Origin: an uncultured Oscillospiraceae bacterium
Lineage (GTDB): Bacteria; Bacillota; Clostridia; Oscillospirales; Oscillospiraceae
Reading direction: 5' to 3'
Assembly (NCBI GenBank): GCA_910588105.1
Contig: CAJUQD010000001.1
Span: 1 to 64,000, forward strand
DNA: 64,000 nt
Below are positions 1 to 8,029 of this stretch, one piece after another. Positions within the stretch are counted from its first letter, which is position 1; the number at the start of each line of letters is the position of its first letter. The position numbers were made by a program, and so were the translations under genes. The notes below the pieces were generated by a model. The model was given only the letters and a program-made list of their open reading frames with translations, searched no databases and was not told the origin of the DNA.

Positions 1-505
1 TGGCCACGGGACTGCGCCGGGGTGAACTGCTGGGCCTGAAATGGGAGGATATCGATTGGGAGCAGGGCACGATCCAGGTGCGCCGTCAGATTGCCCGAAT
101 CGATGGCGAGGTGGTGGAGGCCCCACTCAAGACGAAAAACTCCTACCGCAGTGTGTCCATCGGACAGGATGCGGTGGAAATCCTCAAAGACCAGCAGAGG
201 AAAACCAGCAGCGAGTATGTGTTCCCATCCCCCACAGGCGGCCCCATCTCACCGGACAGCGTACTCCATATGCTCACCGGGTGCTGAAGCGGGCAGGGTT
301 ACCCCAGATTCGCTTCCACGATATGAGACATACGTTCGCAACCGTAGCCCTGCAAAATGGTGTGGACATCAAGACCGTCTCCGGGATGCTGGGCCACTAC
401 AGCGCCGGGTTTACACTGGACACCTACGCCCACGTCACCACCCAGGCGCAGCGGCAAGCGGCGAATACCATGGCAAATATCCTCTCCGGTGCTGTTGAGA
501 ACTAA
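1..505 (+). pseudogene. Tyrosine recombinase/phage integrase, 3' part, frameshifted
   Basis: This is the C-terminal catalytic part of a phage-type tyrosine recombinase; the gene begins left of the window. Reading frame 3 gives ATGLRRGELLGLKWEDID, which carries the first catalytic Arg, and runs to a stop near 287. The match continues in frame 2 from about 275 with HRVLKRAGL, then HDMRHTFAT (the H-x-x-R box) and LGHYSAGFTLDTYAH (the second His and the nucleophilic Tyr), ending at 505. One missing base near 275 (ctcacc where ctccacc would keep frame) explains the break. It sits about 120 bp from the 3' end of a tRNA gene, the usual place for a tRNA-integrating element, so an integrated element probably lies to the left. 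It could be real decay or a sequencing error. Confidence 0.85.
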
Positions 506-590
506 CGGGACATTTCCTCGTATGGGTCAAAACTTGGGTCTTGCGGAAAGGCAAAAAGTAAACCACCCTGAAAAATGCGGAAAAGCAAAG

Positions 591-626
591 AAATCCCCTC
601 GATTTCCAGGGAAATCGAGGGGATTT
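591..626 (-). terminator. Terminator of the tRNA-Leu/tRNA-fMet transcript
   Basis: A 16-bp perfect hairpin (591-606 with 611-626) begins directly after the encoded CCA end of the fMet tRNA. On the minus strand it is followed by a T-rich stretch. Confidence 0.75.
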
Positions 627-703
627 TGGTTGCGGGGGCCGGATTTGAACCGACGACCTTCGGGTTATGAGCCCGATGAGCTACCAGACTGCTCCACCCC
701 GCG
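627..703 (-). tRNA. Initiator tRNA-fMet (CAT)
   Basis: A 77-nt cloverleaf with CCA encoded at its 3' end. The anticodon loop is CTCATAA. Two initiator hallmarks are visible: the first acceptor pair is a C1-A72 mismatch (CGCGGGG against CCCCGCA), and the anticodon stem has three consecutive G:C pairs (GGG/CCC). The T arm reads GTCGG-TTCAAAT-CCGGC. It is therefore formyl-methionine initiator tRNA and not elongator Met. It is co-transcribed with the tRNA-Leu gene 9 bp upstream. Confidence 0.96.
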
Positions 704-712
704 ATATTTTAT

Positions 713-799
713 TGGTGCCGGAGACCGGGGTCGAACCGGCACGGGATCACTCCCACGGGATTTTAAGTCCCGGGCGTCTGCCAATTCCGCCACTCCGGC
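713..799 (-). tRNA. tRNA-Leu (TAA)
   Basis: An 87-nt class II tRNA with a long variable arm and encoded CCA. The acceptor stem is GCCGGAG/CTCCGGC and the anticodon loop CTTAAAA gives anticodon TAA. It is the first gene of a two-tRNA transcript with the initiator tRNA. Confidence 0.96.
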
Positions 800-815
800 T
801 TATCAAGGCTAGATT

Positions 816-844
816 ATAATAGCACGTTTTCCCCCTTCTGTCAA
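816..844 (-). promoter_or_regulatory. Sigma-A-type promoter of the tRNA pair
   Basis: On the minus strand, TTGACA (839-844) and TATTAT (816-821) are separated by 17 bp, just upstream of tRNA-Leu. An overlapping TATAAT lies at 813-818 with a 20-bp spacer. Confidence 0.75.
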
Positions 845-891
845 CCCCTATTTCCGTCACTTCATTCGTCTCCGGCAATTTGCCAAAATTC

Positions 892-920
892 TTGTCAAAG
901 CCGAGCTGGCATGGTATAAT
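892..920 (+). promoter_or_regulatory. Sigma-A-type promoter upstream of garR
   Basis: TTGTCA (892-897), a 17-bp spacer and TATAAT (915-920). No other plus-strand gene lies between it and garR at 1182, so it probably drives garR through a leader that now contains a MITE. Confidence 0.65.
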
Positions 921-998
921 AAATAGCAGAAGCTGCACATAAAGGAAAATCCTCACTTGCCGCTTGTGACTTCCCTGCCATGGTGAGGGCACCACTAT

Positions 999-1162
999 TA
1001 GGGCATGTGTGAAAATTGACAACACGCCAAAAAGGCGTGCCTTCTGCCACCGTACCGCGCTTATTTGCCTTGAAATACACAAAGTACTTCTGTGACAAAT
1101 CGCCTTGCCCGCCGAAAGACTTCCTCGCGGCTGGGCATATTGCCAATTTTCAAACGGCGCTA
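999..1162. mobile_element. MITE copy 1 (about 160 bp, TA-flanked, terminal inverted repeats)
   Basis: This non-coding block closely matches the element at 25396-25560. It shares GCCTTGAAATACACAAAGTA and CAAATCGCCTTGCCC in the same order and spacing. The ends are inverted repeats containing TGAAAATTG and CAATTTTCA, and the element is bounded by TA at 999-1000 and 1161-1162. TA target duplication is typical of IS630/Tc1-mariner-type elements. It encodes no transposase, so it must be moved in trans. It ends six bases before the garR ribosome binding site and lies wholly in that gene's leader. Confidence 0.85.
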
Positions 1163-1181
1163 GAAAAGAGGAGCGTATTTC

Positions 1182-2063
1182 ATGAATATCGGTTTTGTCG
1201 GGCTGGGCATCATGGGCAAGCCCATGGTGCGGAATCTCCTGAAAGCTGGCCATCGGGTCTGGGTGCGCAACCGCTCCAAAGCCCCCGAGGAAGCGCTGCG
1301 CAAAGACGGCGCCATCCCCGCCGGATACCGGGAAATGGCGGAAAACTGCGAGCTGGTCATCACCATGGTGCCCAACTCCCCCCAGGTGCGGGAGGTCCTG
1401 CTGGGTGGGGACGGCATTGCCCAGCATATGCGCCAGGGCCAAACCGTCATCGACACTTCTTCCATAAACCCGGTCGCCTCCCAGGAAATTGCGGCGGAGC
1501 TGGCCAAGCGGAGGGTGGAAATGCTGGACGCCCCAGTATCCGGCGGCGAACCCAAGGCCATCGACGGCACCCTGTCTTTCATGGTAGGCGGCAAACAGGA
1601 AATCTTCGACCGTTATAAAGGGATTTTGCTCAATATGGGGGCCTCTGCCGTGCGCTGCGGCGAGGTGGGCGCAGGCAATACCACCAAGCTGGCCAATCAG
1701 ATTATCGTGGCCTGCAATATCCAGGCGGTAGCGGAAGCCCTGACCCTGGCCCAGAAGGCCGGGGTGGATCCGGAGCTGGTGTTCCAGGCCATCCGGGGCG
1801 GGCTGGCGGGCTCCACCGCCATGAACGCCAAGGTCCCTATGATGCTGGCCGGGGACGACGCGCCCGGTTTCAAAATCGACCTGCATATCAAGGATCTGAA
1901 TAATGTCCTGGACTGTGCCCACTCTGTGGGTGCGCCTGTGCCCATGACCGCCCAGGTGCAGGAAATTTTGCAGTGGGTGCAGCACCACGAGGGCGGGCAA
2001 AAGGACCACAGCGCCATCGCCCAATACTACGAATATCTGACCGGCATCCGCCTTGGCCGGTAA
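1182..2063 (+). CDS. garR: 2-hydroxy-3-oxopropionate (tartronate semialdehyde) reductase
   Basis: A 293-residue member of the beta-hydroxyacid dehydrogenase family, which reduces tartronate semialdehyde to D-glycerate with NAD(P)H in the cytosol. The N-terminal Rossmann motif is GFVGLGIMGKPM. The substrate-binding signature DAPVSGGEPKA is near residue 120, and the catalytic Lys lies in GNTTKLANQ near residue 170. The family's length is about 290-300 residues. The start follows AAGAGGAG at good spacing. It converges with a glycerate kinase across a shared terminator, which supports glycerate metabolism over 3-hydroxyisobutyrate dehydrogenase, the main alternative in this family. Its leader carries a MITE. 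Confidence 0.85.
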   Translation: MNIGFVGLGIMGKPMVRNLLKAGHRVWVRNRSKAPEEALRKDGAIPAGYREMAENCELVITMVPNSPQVREVLLGGDGIAQHMRQGQTVIDTSSINPVASQEIAAELAKRRVEMLDAPVSGGEPKAIDGTLSFMVGGKQEIFDRYKGILLNMGASAVRCGEVGAGNTTKLANQIIVACNIQAVAEALTLAQKAGVDPELVFQAIRGGLAGSTAMNAKVPMMLAGDDAPGFKIDLHIKDLNNVLDCAHSVGAPVPMTAQVQEILQWVQHHEGGQKDHSAIAQYYEYLTGIRLGR

Positions 2064-2069
2064 CACGTA

Positions 2070-2110
2070 AAAGGGCCGCTGTCCCCCGCTTGGGGTGACA
2101 GCGGCCCTTT
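2070..2110. terminator. Bidirectional terminator between garR and glycerate kinase
   Basis: A 14-bp hairpin (2070-2083 with 2097-2110) has A/T runs at both outer ends and lies between two convergent genes. Confidence 0.85.
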
Positions 2111-2137
2111 CAGTTTGCTTTGGCTTGCGTCTTGCGC

Positions 2138-3370
2138 TCAGCTTTCCAGCAGCAGCGCCGCGATGTCGTTCACATTGGTCCCGGTGGGGCCGGTCTTAAT
2201 AAGGCCGCCGGCCTTATCAAGCGCATGGTAGGAATCATTGTCCCTGAGCGCCGCGAAAATGTCCACCCCCTGCTCCCGCAGGGCCTGCGCGGTGGAGCCG
2301 TCCACATAGCCTCCGGCGGCGTCGGTGGGGCCGTCGGTACCGTCCGACCCCAGGGAGAACACCGCCGCGCCGGACATGCCCGCGATGCCGGGGGCGGCGG
2401 ACAGGGCAAGCTCCTGGTTTCTCCCCCCAAGGCCGCGGCCGGTGAGGTGCACCACCGTCTCCCCCCCCGCCAGAAAGGCCAGCTTCCGCCCGCCGCCGTG
2501 GTGGTACTGGGCGATGTTTGCCAGGAATGCCCCGGCCTCCCGCGCCGCACACGACAGGCTGGCGGTGAGCACCACGGGGGCATACCCCAGGGCACGGCAC
2601 TCCTCCTGGGCGGCCAGGCACAGCTGGCGGACGCTGCCGGTGATGTGGGTCTCCACATTGTCCAGGCTTTTGGGCGTCTCCACCGCCAGCAGGGCGCGCA
2701 TCTCCCCGGTGAGGGTCAGCCCGTATTTCTCCGCCACCGCCCTGGCCTGCTCCTCCGTGCTGGAGTCCGGGTAGGCGGGGCCGGAGGCAATCATGTCCAG
2801 CGGGTCGCCGATGATGTCGGACAGCACCACGGAAAACACCCTGGCCGGGGCGCACAGCGCGGCAAAGCGCCCGCCCTTCACGGCGGAAAAGCGCTTGCGC
2901 ACCGTGTTCATCTCCACGATGTCCGCCCCGGAGGCCAGCAGTTCGTGGGTGAGCCGGTCCAGGTCGGCGGGGGGGATCAGCGGCTTTTCAAACAGGGCGG
3001 AGCCGCCGCCGGACAGCAGAAAGAGCACCGTGTCCTCCTCCGCCAGGCCGGACACCGCCTCGATGGCGGCCTGGGTGGCCCGGAAGGAGTTCTCATCCGG
3101 GACGGGGTGGCCCGCCTCATAGATCTCCAGGCCGGGCAGCGGGCCCTTGCTGTGGCCGTACTTGGTGACGACCACGCCGGAATCAACCCGCCCGCCCAGC
3201 TGCCGGACGGCGGCCGCGGCCATCTGCCACGCGGCCTTGCCCGCCGCCACCAGCACCAGCCGCCCCGGACCGAACCGGGCCGCCTCCAGGGCCTTGGCCA
3301 CCGCCGTATCCGGCAGGGCGGCCTTGAGCGCCGCGTCCATAATGCGCTGCGCGTCTGCTCTCAGTGACAA
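2138..3370 (-). CDS. Glycerate kinase, MOFRL/DUF4147 type
   Basis: An ATP-dependent D-glycerate kinase of the GckA/TtuD class, yielding probably 2-phosphoglycerate for glycolysis. The N-terminal half holds the DUF4147 Rossmann-like region, with LFLLSGGGSALFEKP. The C-terminal MOFRL domain contains GGETVVHLTGRGLGGRNQEL and LGSDGTDGPTDAAGG, both diagnostic. A TTG start at 3370 gives 410 residues and is chosen because AAGGAGGG lies 9 bp upstream; an in-frame TTG at 3394 has no such site. It is the last gene of the MBL-cdaR-gntP-kinase operon and faces garR, completing tartronate semialdehyde to glycerate to phosphoglycerate. Confidence 0.88.
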   Translation of the reverse strand: MSLRADAQRIMDAALKAALPDTAVAKALEAARFGPGRLVLVAAGKAAWQMAAAAVRQLGGRVDSGVVVTKYGHSKGPLPGLEIYEAGHPVPDENSFRATQAAIEAVSGLAEEDTVLFLLSGGGSALFEKPLIPPADLDRLTHELLASGADIVEMNTVRKRFSAVKGGRFAALCAPARVFSVVLSDIIGDPLDMIASGPAYPDSSTEEQARAVAEKYGLTLTGEMRALLAVETPKSLDNVETHITGSVRQLCLAAQEECRALGYAPVVLTASLSCAAREAGAFLANIAQYHHGGGRKLAFLAGGETVVHLTGRGLGGRNQELALSAAPGIAGMSGAAVFSLGSDGTDGPTDAAGGYVDGSTAQALREQGVDIFAALRDNDSYHALDKAGGLIKTGPTGTNVNDIAALLLES

Positions 3371-3401
3371 GGGAAAGTCCCTCCTTTTCGTCAAATATGA
3401 G

Positions 3402-3437
3402 GGGCCGCCGCCGGGCCTGAAATCCCGGCGGCGGCCC
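3402..3437 (-). other. GC-rich intercistronic hairpin between permease and glycerate kinase genes
   Basis: A 14-bp GC stem (3402-3415 with 3424-3437) lies between the permease stop and the kinase start. It has no T tract on the minus strand, so it may stabilise or separate the two messages and need not terminate transcription. Confidence 0.5.
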
Positions 3438-3452
3438 TGATGGTTTTCCTGA

Positions 3453-4814
3453 TTACACGAACAGGGAGAGGATGAAGACGAGGATGATAACCGTCAGGCC
3501 CATCACGCCGGTCATGCCGGTCTGGCACTTGTAGGCCTCGTTGGTCTTCATGTCGGAGAACTGGGACACCACCCAGAAGTAGGAGTCGTTGGCGTGGGAG
3601 ACGAACATGGAGCCCGCGCCGATGGCCATGACCACCAGCACCTTGGCCAGGGGCGAGGTGAAGCCCATGGTGGCCATGAGGGGGGCCATCATGCCGGCGG
3701 TGGTAATCATCGCGACGGTGGAGGCGCCCATGGCGATCTTCAGGATGGCGGCAATGATGAAGGGGATGAGCACGCCGATGCCGGTGCTGGTCAGGCTGCC
3801 CACGGAGTCGGCGATGGGCAGGCACTTCAGGATGGCGCCGAAGGAGCCGCCGGCGCAGGTGATGGCCAGGATGCCCGCGGAATCGGTGACGCCCTGGGTC
3901 ACCCACTTCAGGGTGTTCTCTTTCTCGGACGCGGGGATCAGGCTGATGGACAGGAACACGCCCAGCAGCAGCGCCACCTCGGGCTTACCGATGAAGGCGA
4001 TGAACTTGAAGAAGACGCCGGTGCCGAAGGGGCTGCCGGGGAAGGAGGCCACGGAGGCCAGGGCGATGAGGATGATGGGCAGAATGATGGGGGCGAAGCT
4101 CTGCACCGCGCCGGGCAGCTTGCCGTACTTGCTCTGCAGCTCCTCATAGGTGAACTCGGAGTTGGCGGGGATGTCGATCTTGCTGGCCACGAACTTGGCG
4201 TAGAGGATGGCCACGATGACGGCGGGGATGGAAATGCACAGGCCCACCAGGATGGTCAGGCCCAGATCCGCCTCCAAAGTGCCGGCCATGGCAATGGGGC
4301 CGGGGGTGGGGGGCACCAGGCAGTGGGTGGCGTACAGGCCGCCGGACAGGGCGGTGCCCATCACCGCCAGGGAGATGTTGGACTGCTGGGCCAGAGCGCG
4401 GCTGATGGGGGAGAGGACCACGAAGCCGGAATCACAGAACACGGGGATGCCGGTGACGTAGCCCATGGCGCCCATGGCCACCACGCTGTTCTTCTTGCCC
4501 ACCAGCTTCAGAATGGTGTTGGCCATGGTCAGCGCGGCGCCGGTCTTCTCCAGGATGGTGCCGATGATGGTGCCGCACAGGATGACGATGCCGATGCTGG
4601 TCATGATGCCGCCGAAGCCGTTCTTGATGGTGCCCACCATGTCGGCAGGGGTCTCGAGGCCGGCGGTGCCGGGCTGGTAGATGCCCCAACACAGGCCCAA
4701 CAGCATGGCGATCACCAGCATGACGATGAACGGATGCATCTTCAGCTTGGAGATGGCAAAGACCATGAGAACCACTGACGCGATGATAAGTAGGAACATG
4801 ACGAACGTTTGCAT
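3453..4814 (-). CDS. GntP-family sugar-acid/H+ symporter
   Basis: A 453-residue integral membrane permease of the gluconate:H+ symporter family with about 12-14 hydrophobic segments. Family-type features include the N-terminal helices LLIIASVVLMVFAISKLKMH, the NTILKLVGKKNSVVAMGAMG loop and the CLVPPTPGPIAMAG motif, which resembles the PPHPGP motif of GntP proteins. The start follows AAGGAGG. It lies 18 bp downstream of a CdaR-type regulator and just upstream of glycerate kinase, so glycerate or a related sugar acid is the likely substrate, although the family also takes up gluconate. Confidence 0.88.
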   Translation of the reverse strand: MQTFVMFLLIIASVVLMVFAISKLKMHPFIVMLVIAMLLGLCWGIYQPGTAGLETPADMVGTIKNGFGGIMTSIGIVILCGTIIGTILEKTGAALTMANTILKLVGKKNSVVAMGAMGYVTGIPVFCDSGFVVLSPISRALAQQSNISLAVMGTALSGGLYATHCLVPPTPGPIAMAGTLEADLGLTILVGLCISIPAVIVAILYAKFVASKIDIPANSEFTYEELQSKYGKLPGAVQSFAPIILPIILIALASVASFPGSPFGTGVFFKFIAFIGKPEVALLLGVFLSISLIPASEKENTLKWVTQGVTDSAGILAITCAGGSFGAILKCLPIADSVGSLTSTGIGVLIPFIIAAILKIAMGASTVAMITTAGMMAPLMATMGFTSPLAKVLVVMAIGAGSMFVSHANDSYFWVVSQFSDMKTNEAYKCQTGMTGVMGLTVIILVFILSLFV

Positions 4815-4832
4815 ACTCTCTTTCCTCCTTTT

Positions 4833-5975
4833 TTATTCCAAAGCCTGACGGCTTTGTTTACGCTTGTGGTGCTCCAGCAGGAGCCGTACCAGAAATTCCT
4901 CCTGAAAGGGCCCGCACCGCCCCAGCTCCAGAATCTCCAGCAGCCGGCGCACCCGGTATTGCAGGGTGTTCTTATGGATAAACAGCTCGGACGCCGCCTG
5001 GGTGACGCTGCGCCCGTGGCGGTAGTAGCACTCCGCCGTCTGGAGCAGAAGGGGCAGCTCGCCCTCCCGGAAGGCGTCCCGCAGTCCGGCGTACAGCCGC
5101 TCCAGGAAATCCGCGTCCTGAATGGCCGCGCTGTAGAGCAGGTAGTCGCAGCGGGTGGCCGGGTCGCGCAGGTCGCTCAACGCCCGGGAGGAGATGGATT
5201 CCAGGGCGGCGGCCTGCTGGTAAGCCGCCGCAATGTCCCATTCGGTGCGGCATATATCCCCGATGCACAGCCGGTAATCGGCCAGTATGTTGGCCTGGCC
5301 CGCATCCTTGTGATACAGCGCGGCGGCGGAGTGGTCCGCACACGCGCACAGCAGCACCAGCCGGTCATCCACCGTCCCCCACAGCTCCCGCTCCGGCCTC
5401 AGCCAGCCCTGGGCCGACAGGAAATTGAGCAGCTGCTCCTGCCGGTCCGACTGGGCCGCCCCGGCCCGGTCGGAAAAGACCATCACCAGCAGCGGAAAAC
5501 CCAGGCGCAGCCCCAGGCTGTCCATCAGCAGCTTGGCGTCCGCCATCGCCCGGTCCGTGGGGGCCAGCAACGCCCGGAGCACCCGCCCCCGCAGCTCGCC
5601 CTCCGCCAGGCGGGGACTTGCCATGGCCTCCAGCTGAAAATATTTGGCCGCGTAGACCTCCAGCAGGTGGGCCAGGGCCTGGATCTCCGGGGGATCCCCC
5701 CGGATGCCCACCACGCCGATAATAGCCCCGTTAACCCGGAGGGGCATATTGCACCCCTCCCTGGCCCCGGAGTAGTCCGGCACCTGCTCCTTGGTGATGT
5801 TCACCATTTTCCCGGTGCGCACCGCCTCCATGGCCCCCTGGTGGAAAGAACCCACCCGGGCAGGGTCGCTGGAGGCCACGATAATCCCCTTGGTGTCCAT
5901 CAGGTTGATGGTACGGCCCTCCACCAGGCCGGAGACCGCCTCCACCATCTCCCTGGCAAGCGGCTGGAGCAGCAT
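4833..5975 (-). CDS. CdaR-type sugar diacid regulator
   Basis: A 380-residue transcription factor of the CdaR/PucR class. Residues 1-135 match the diacid-recognition sensor (LAREMVEAVSGLVEGRTINL, then GIIVASSDPARVG and CNMPLRVNGAIIGVVGIRG). The middle is a GGDEF-like region. The C-terminal PucR-type helix-turn-helix is seen in LLQTAECYYRHGRSVTQAA followed by IHKNTLQYRVRRLLEI. The ATG at 5975 overlaps the stop of the upstream MBL gene (TGATG), indicating translational coupling. In other bacteria CdaR activates glycerate, galactarate and glucarate genes, which fits the downstream permease and kinase. Confidence 0.88.
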   Translation of the reverse strand: MLLQPLAREMVEAVSGLVEGRTINLMDTKGIIVASSDPARVGSFHQGAMEAVRTGKMVNITKEQVPDYSGAREGCNMPLRVNGAIIGVVGIRGDPPEIQALAHLLEVYAAKYFQLEAMASPRLAEGELRGRVLRALLAPTDRAMADAKLLMDSLGLRLGFPLLVMVFSDRAGAAQSDRQEQLLNFLSAQGWLRPERELWGTVDDRLVLLCACADHSAAALYHKDAGQANILADYRLCIGDICRTEWDIAAAYQQAAALESISSRALSDLRDPATRCDYLLYSAAIQDADFLERLYAGLRDAFREGELPLLLQTAECYYRHGRSVTQAASELFIHKNTLQYRVRRLLEILELGRCGPFQEEFLVRLLLEHHKRKQSRQALE

Positions 5976-6814
5976 CAACAGCCCGCCTCCAGGAAAATGC
6001 TGTCCCCCACCGACAGGTGGCAGTGCCGCAGCCCCTCCCGGCGGCCGGCGCAGCGCTCGGCCTCCCGCCCGGAGCAATGGCTCAGCCCCAGCACCTGCAG
6101 GCCCCTGGCCTGGAACGCGTCGATGGTGGCCTCAATCCTCTCCCCGTCCGCCTCCATCAGATGGGTGCCGCCGAACACCCCCATCACGGGGCGGTCCAGC
6201 ACAGCGCACACGTGCTCCACCATGTTCAGGATGCCGGGGTGGGAGCAGCCCACGAAAATGGCCAGGCCCTGGGGGGTGCCCACAGCCATGCAGATCTCGT
6301 CGCAGAAGTCGTCGGGCACAAAGCCCTGCGCCGTCAGGCGCACAAAGCGATCCGGGATGGACTCAAAGCTGTGCCGCCTGGGAAAGCCGCCCACCAGCCA
6401 CAGGCCGGGGAAAGGCTGGGCCAGGCCGTCCACCACCCGGCGCTCCACGCCGTGCCGCTCCAGAAACTCCGGCCCAAAGCCGGCGGACAGGTCGGTGTAG
6501 CGCAGGCCGTCGCAGGCAAACTTCGCTTCAAAAAAATGGGGCCCGGTGTAGAGGGTTCCGCCGCCCATCCCCTGCTCCAGCAGGTCGCGGAAGCCGGCGG
6601 CGTGGTCATAGTGGCTGTGGCTGAGCACCACCGCGTCCAGCTTCGCCACATCCAGCCCCAGCCTGTGGGCGTTGACCCACGGATGGGGGCCGGAGCCACA
6701 GTCAAAAAGGATGCGGAAATCCGGTCCCTCCAGAAGATAGGACAAGCCGTGCTCATTGACCAGCGCCTTGTTTTCCGACGCATCGTTATCCATCAATGCT
6801 GTGACACGTACCAT
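5975..6814 (-). CDS. MBL-fold metallohydrolase
   Basis: A 279-residue metallo-beta-lactamase-fold protein. The metal motif H-x-H-x-D-H is seen in VLSHSHYDHAAGF near residue 65, and later metal ligands include GCSHPGI and LSHCSG. The overall pattern resembles the clade near dihydropterin/RFA-P synthase, but the true substrate is unknown. It is the first gene of a four-gene operon and its stop overlaps the cdaR start. The function could be hydrolysis of a lactone or ester of the imported sugar acid; this is only an inference from position. Confidence 0.75.
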   Translation of the reverse strand: MVRVTALMDNDASENKALVNEHGLSYLLEGPDFRILFDCGSGPHPWVNAHRLGLDVAKLDAVVLSHSHYDHAAGFRDLLEQGMGGGTLYTGPHFFEAKFACDGLRYTDLSAGFGPEFLERHGVERRVVDGLAQPFPGLWLVGGFPRRHSFESIPDRFVRLTAQGFVPDDFCDEICMAVGTPQGLAIFVGCSHPGILNMVEHVCAVLDRPVMGVFGGTHLMEADGERIEATIDAFQARGLQVLGLSHCSGREAERCAGRREGLRHCHLSVGDSIFLEAGC

Positions 6815-6900
6815 TTTCAGCCGCCCCCATTCCTGATACCCAGTCTATGCTTTGTACAATATAGATATATTCTGCTAATATTTTTTCTGATGATACAGCC

Positions 6901-6906
6901 ATTATA
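6901..6906 (-). promoter_or_regulatory. Likely -10 element of the MBL-cdaR-gntP-kinase operon
   Basis: TATAAT occurs on the minus strand about 90 bp upstream of the first gene. No convincing -35 is present, consistent with activator dependence. Related motifs CACAAAGTG and CACAAGTG lie upstream, near 6953-6980. Confidence 0.5.
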
Positions 6907-7023
6907 ACCTAAAGTGTTGGAAAATGGAACAGAAAACTTTTGGTATTCGTCACAAAGTGAGGATTTTTTTCACAAGTGCTTTTGTGCTGGCGGATGAAAA
7001 AAGGCTTTTTCCCTTCTCTCCAC

Positions 7024-7053
7024 TTGCGGAAACAGGCACCAGGCGGCTATAAT
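7024..7053 (+). promoter_or_regulatory. Promoter of the two-TM protein gene
   Basis: TTGCGG (7024-7029), an 18-bp spacer and TATAAT (7048-7053), 38 bp before the start at 7091. Confidence 0.6.
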
Positions 7054-7090
7054 CAAAGCACTTCCTAATCATGAAACGGGGTGCGGCGCT

Positions 7091-7900
7091 ATGGTTCGGG
7101 CGTTCCGGCAGAGCAGGCTGACCGCGGCGGGCGTGTTCACCGCGGCGGCGGTGTTAACCATACTGGTCTGGATTCGGGACAGGGGGCTGCCTGTCCATAT
7201 CCCGATTATTGCCTCGGTGCTCCTGCTCCTGCTGGGGGTTTTTGCGGGCCTCCTGGCGGCCAGGCTGGTGGCGGACAGCTGCAACACCAAACTGCTGGGC
7301 CTGCTCCATGTGGAGCTGGATCCGGACGCTTTCCTCCGGCAGTACGCCGAAATTCCCGGGCGGCTGAAGCCGGACAGCCGGGAGCATCTGGTGGCCTGCG
7401 CCTATCTGGCCGACGGCTATGCCGCCAAAGGGGACTTTGACGCGGCCCTTGCCGCCCTGTCCCCGCTGGAGCGGGCCGGGCTGGCGGGGGACGCCGCCCT
7501 GCGGGGGCTCTACCTCCAGGACCTGTGTGCCTATCGTTTGGGTAAGGGGGACCGGGCGGGGGCCGCCCAGGCATTGGAGGAGCTGGAGGGGCTGGCCGCC
7601 GGGTGCGGGGAAAAGCAGGCCAGGCTGGCCCAGAACCTCTCGGGCACCGCCGCGCTGCTGCGCGCCCGGCTCACCTGCCTGCGGGGCCGGGCGGTGGACC
7701 GGGCCTGGCTGGAGCAGCAGCTTTGGCAGGCCCCCTTCCGGCTGCGCCGTCTGGACATACAGCAGATCCTGGCCCAGGACGCCCTGCGCTGCCTGGGGCC
7801 GGAGCAGGCAGCCCCCCTGCTGGCCCGCCTGCGGGACGAGGGCGGCAAAACCTGGTACGCCGCCTGGGCGCGGGAGCAGCTGGGGCAGCCGGGAAAGTGA
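7091..7900 (+). CDS. Hypothetical two-TM membrane protein with helical-repeat domain
   Basis: A 269-residue protein that I do not recognise by family. Two hydrophobic helices lie near residues 11-30 and 38-60 (PIIASVLLLLLGVFAGLLAA). They are followed by a soluble, Leu/Ala-rich helical region that looks TPR-like: YLADGYAAKGDFDAALAAL matches a TPR helix pair, and LCAYRLGKGDRAGAAQALEE a second. This suggests a membrane-anchored scaffold with a cytoplasmic repeat domain. It is monocistronic, with its own promoter and a terminator at 7916-7949. No catalytic motif is visible. Confidence 0.7.
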   Translation: MVRAFRQSRLTAAGVFTAAAVLTILVWIRDRGLPVHIPIIASVLLLLLGVFAGLLAARLVADSCNTKLLGLLHVELDPDAFLRQYAEIPGRLKPDSREHLVACAYLADGYAAKGDFDAALAALSPLERAGLAGDAALRGLYLQDLCAYRLGKGDRAGAAQALEELEGLAAGCGEKQARLAQNLSGTAALLRARLTCLRGRAVDRAWLEQQLWQAPFRLRRLDIQQILAQDALRCLGPEQAAPLLARLRDEGGKTWYAAWAREQLGQPGK

Positions 7901-7915
7901 CCTTGCCCCATCAGA

Positions 7916-7949
7916 CAGCCCGCCTGCGCTTGCCACGCAGGCGGGCTGT
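7916..7949 (+). terminator. Terminator after the two-TM protein gene
   Basis: A 14-bp GC-rich hairpin (7916-7929 with 7936-7949) followed by TT, between two plus-strand genes. Confidence 0.65.
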
Positions 7950-7971
7950 TTCAGCAGACATACAGTGAAAT

Positions 7972-8000
7972 TTGACATTTGCCCGGTTCTCCGATATAAT
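7972..8000 (+). promoter_or_regulatory. Consensus promoter of the SNF transporter gene
   Basis: A perfect TTGACA (7972-7977) and TATAAT (7995-8000) are separated by 17 bp, 30 bp before the start at 8030. A strong GAGGAGAGGG site precedes the ATG. Confidence 0.85.
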
Positions 8001-8029
8001 GGCGGAAATTTGCAAAGAGGAGAGGGCAA

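Noticed and set aside
895..1146. Minus-strand frames at 895-1146 and 25298-25543 encode similar peptides (both contain QKYFVYFKA)
   Set aside because: They resemble each other because both lie in copies of the same MITE. They have no ribosome binding site and run across element borders.
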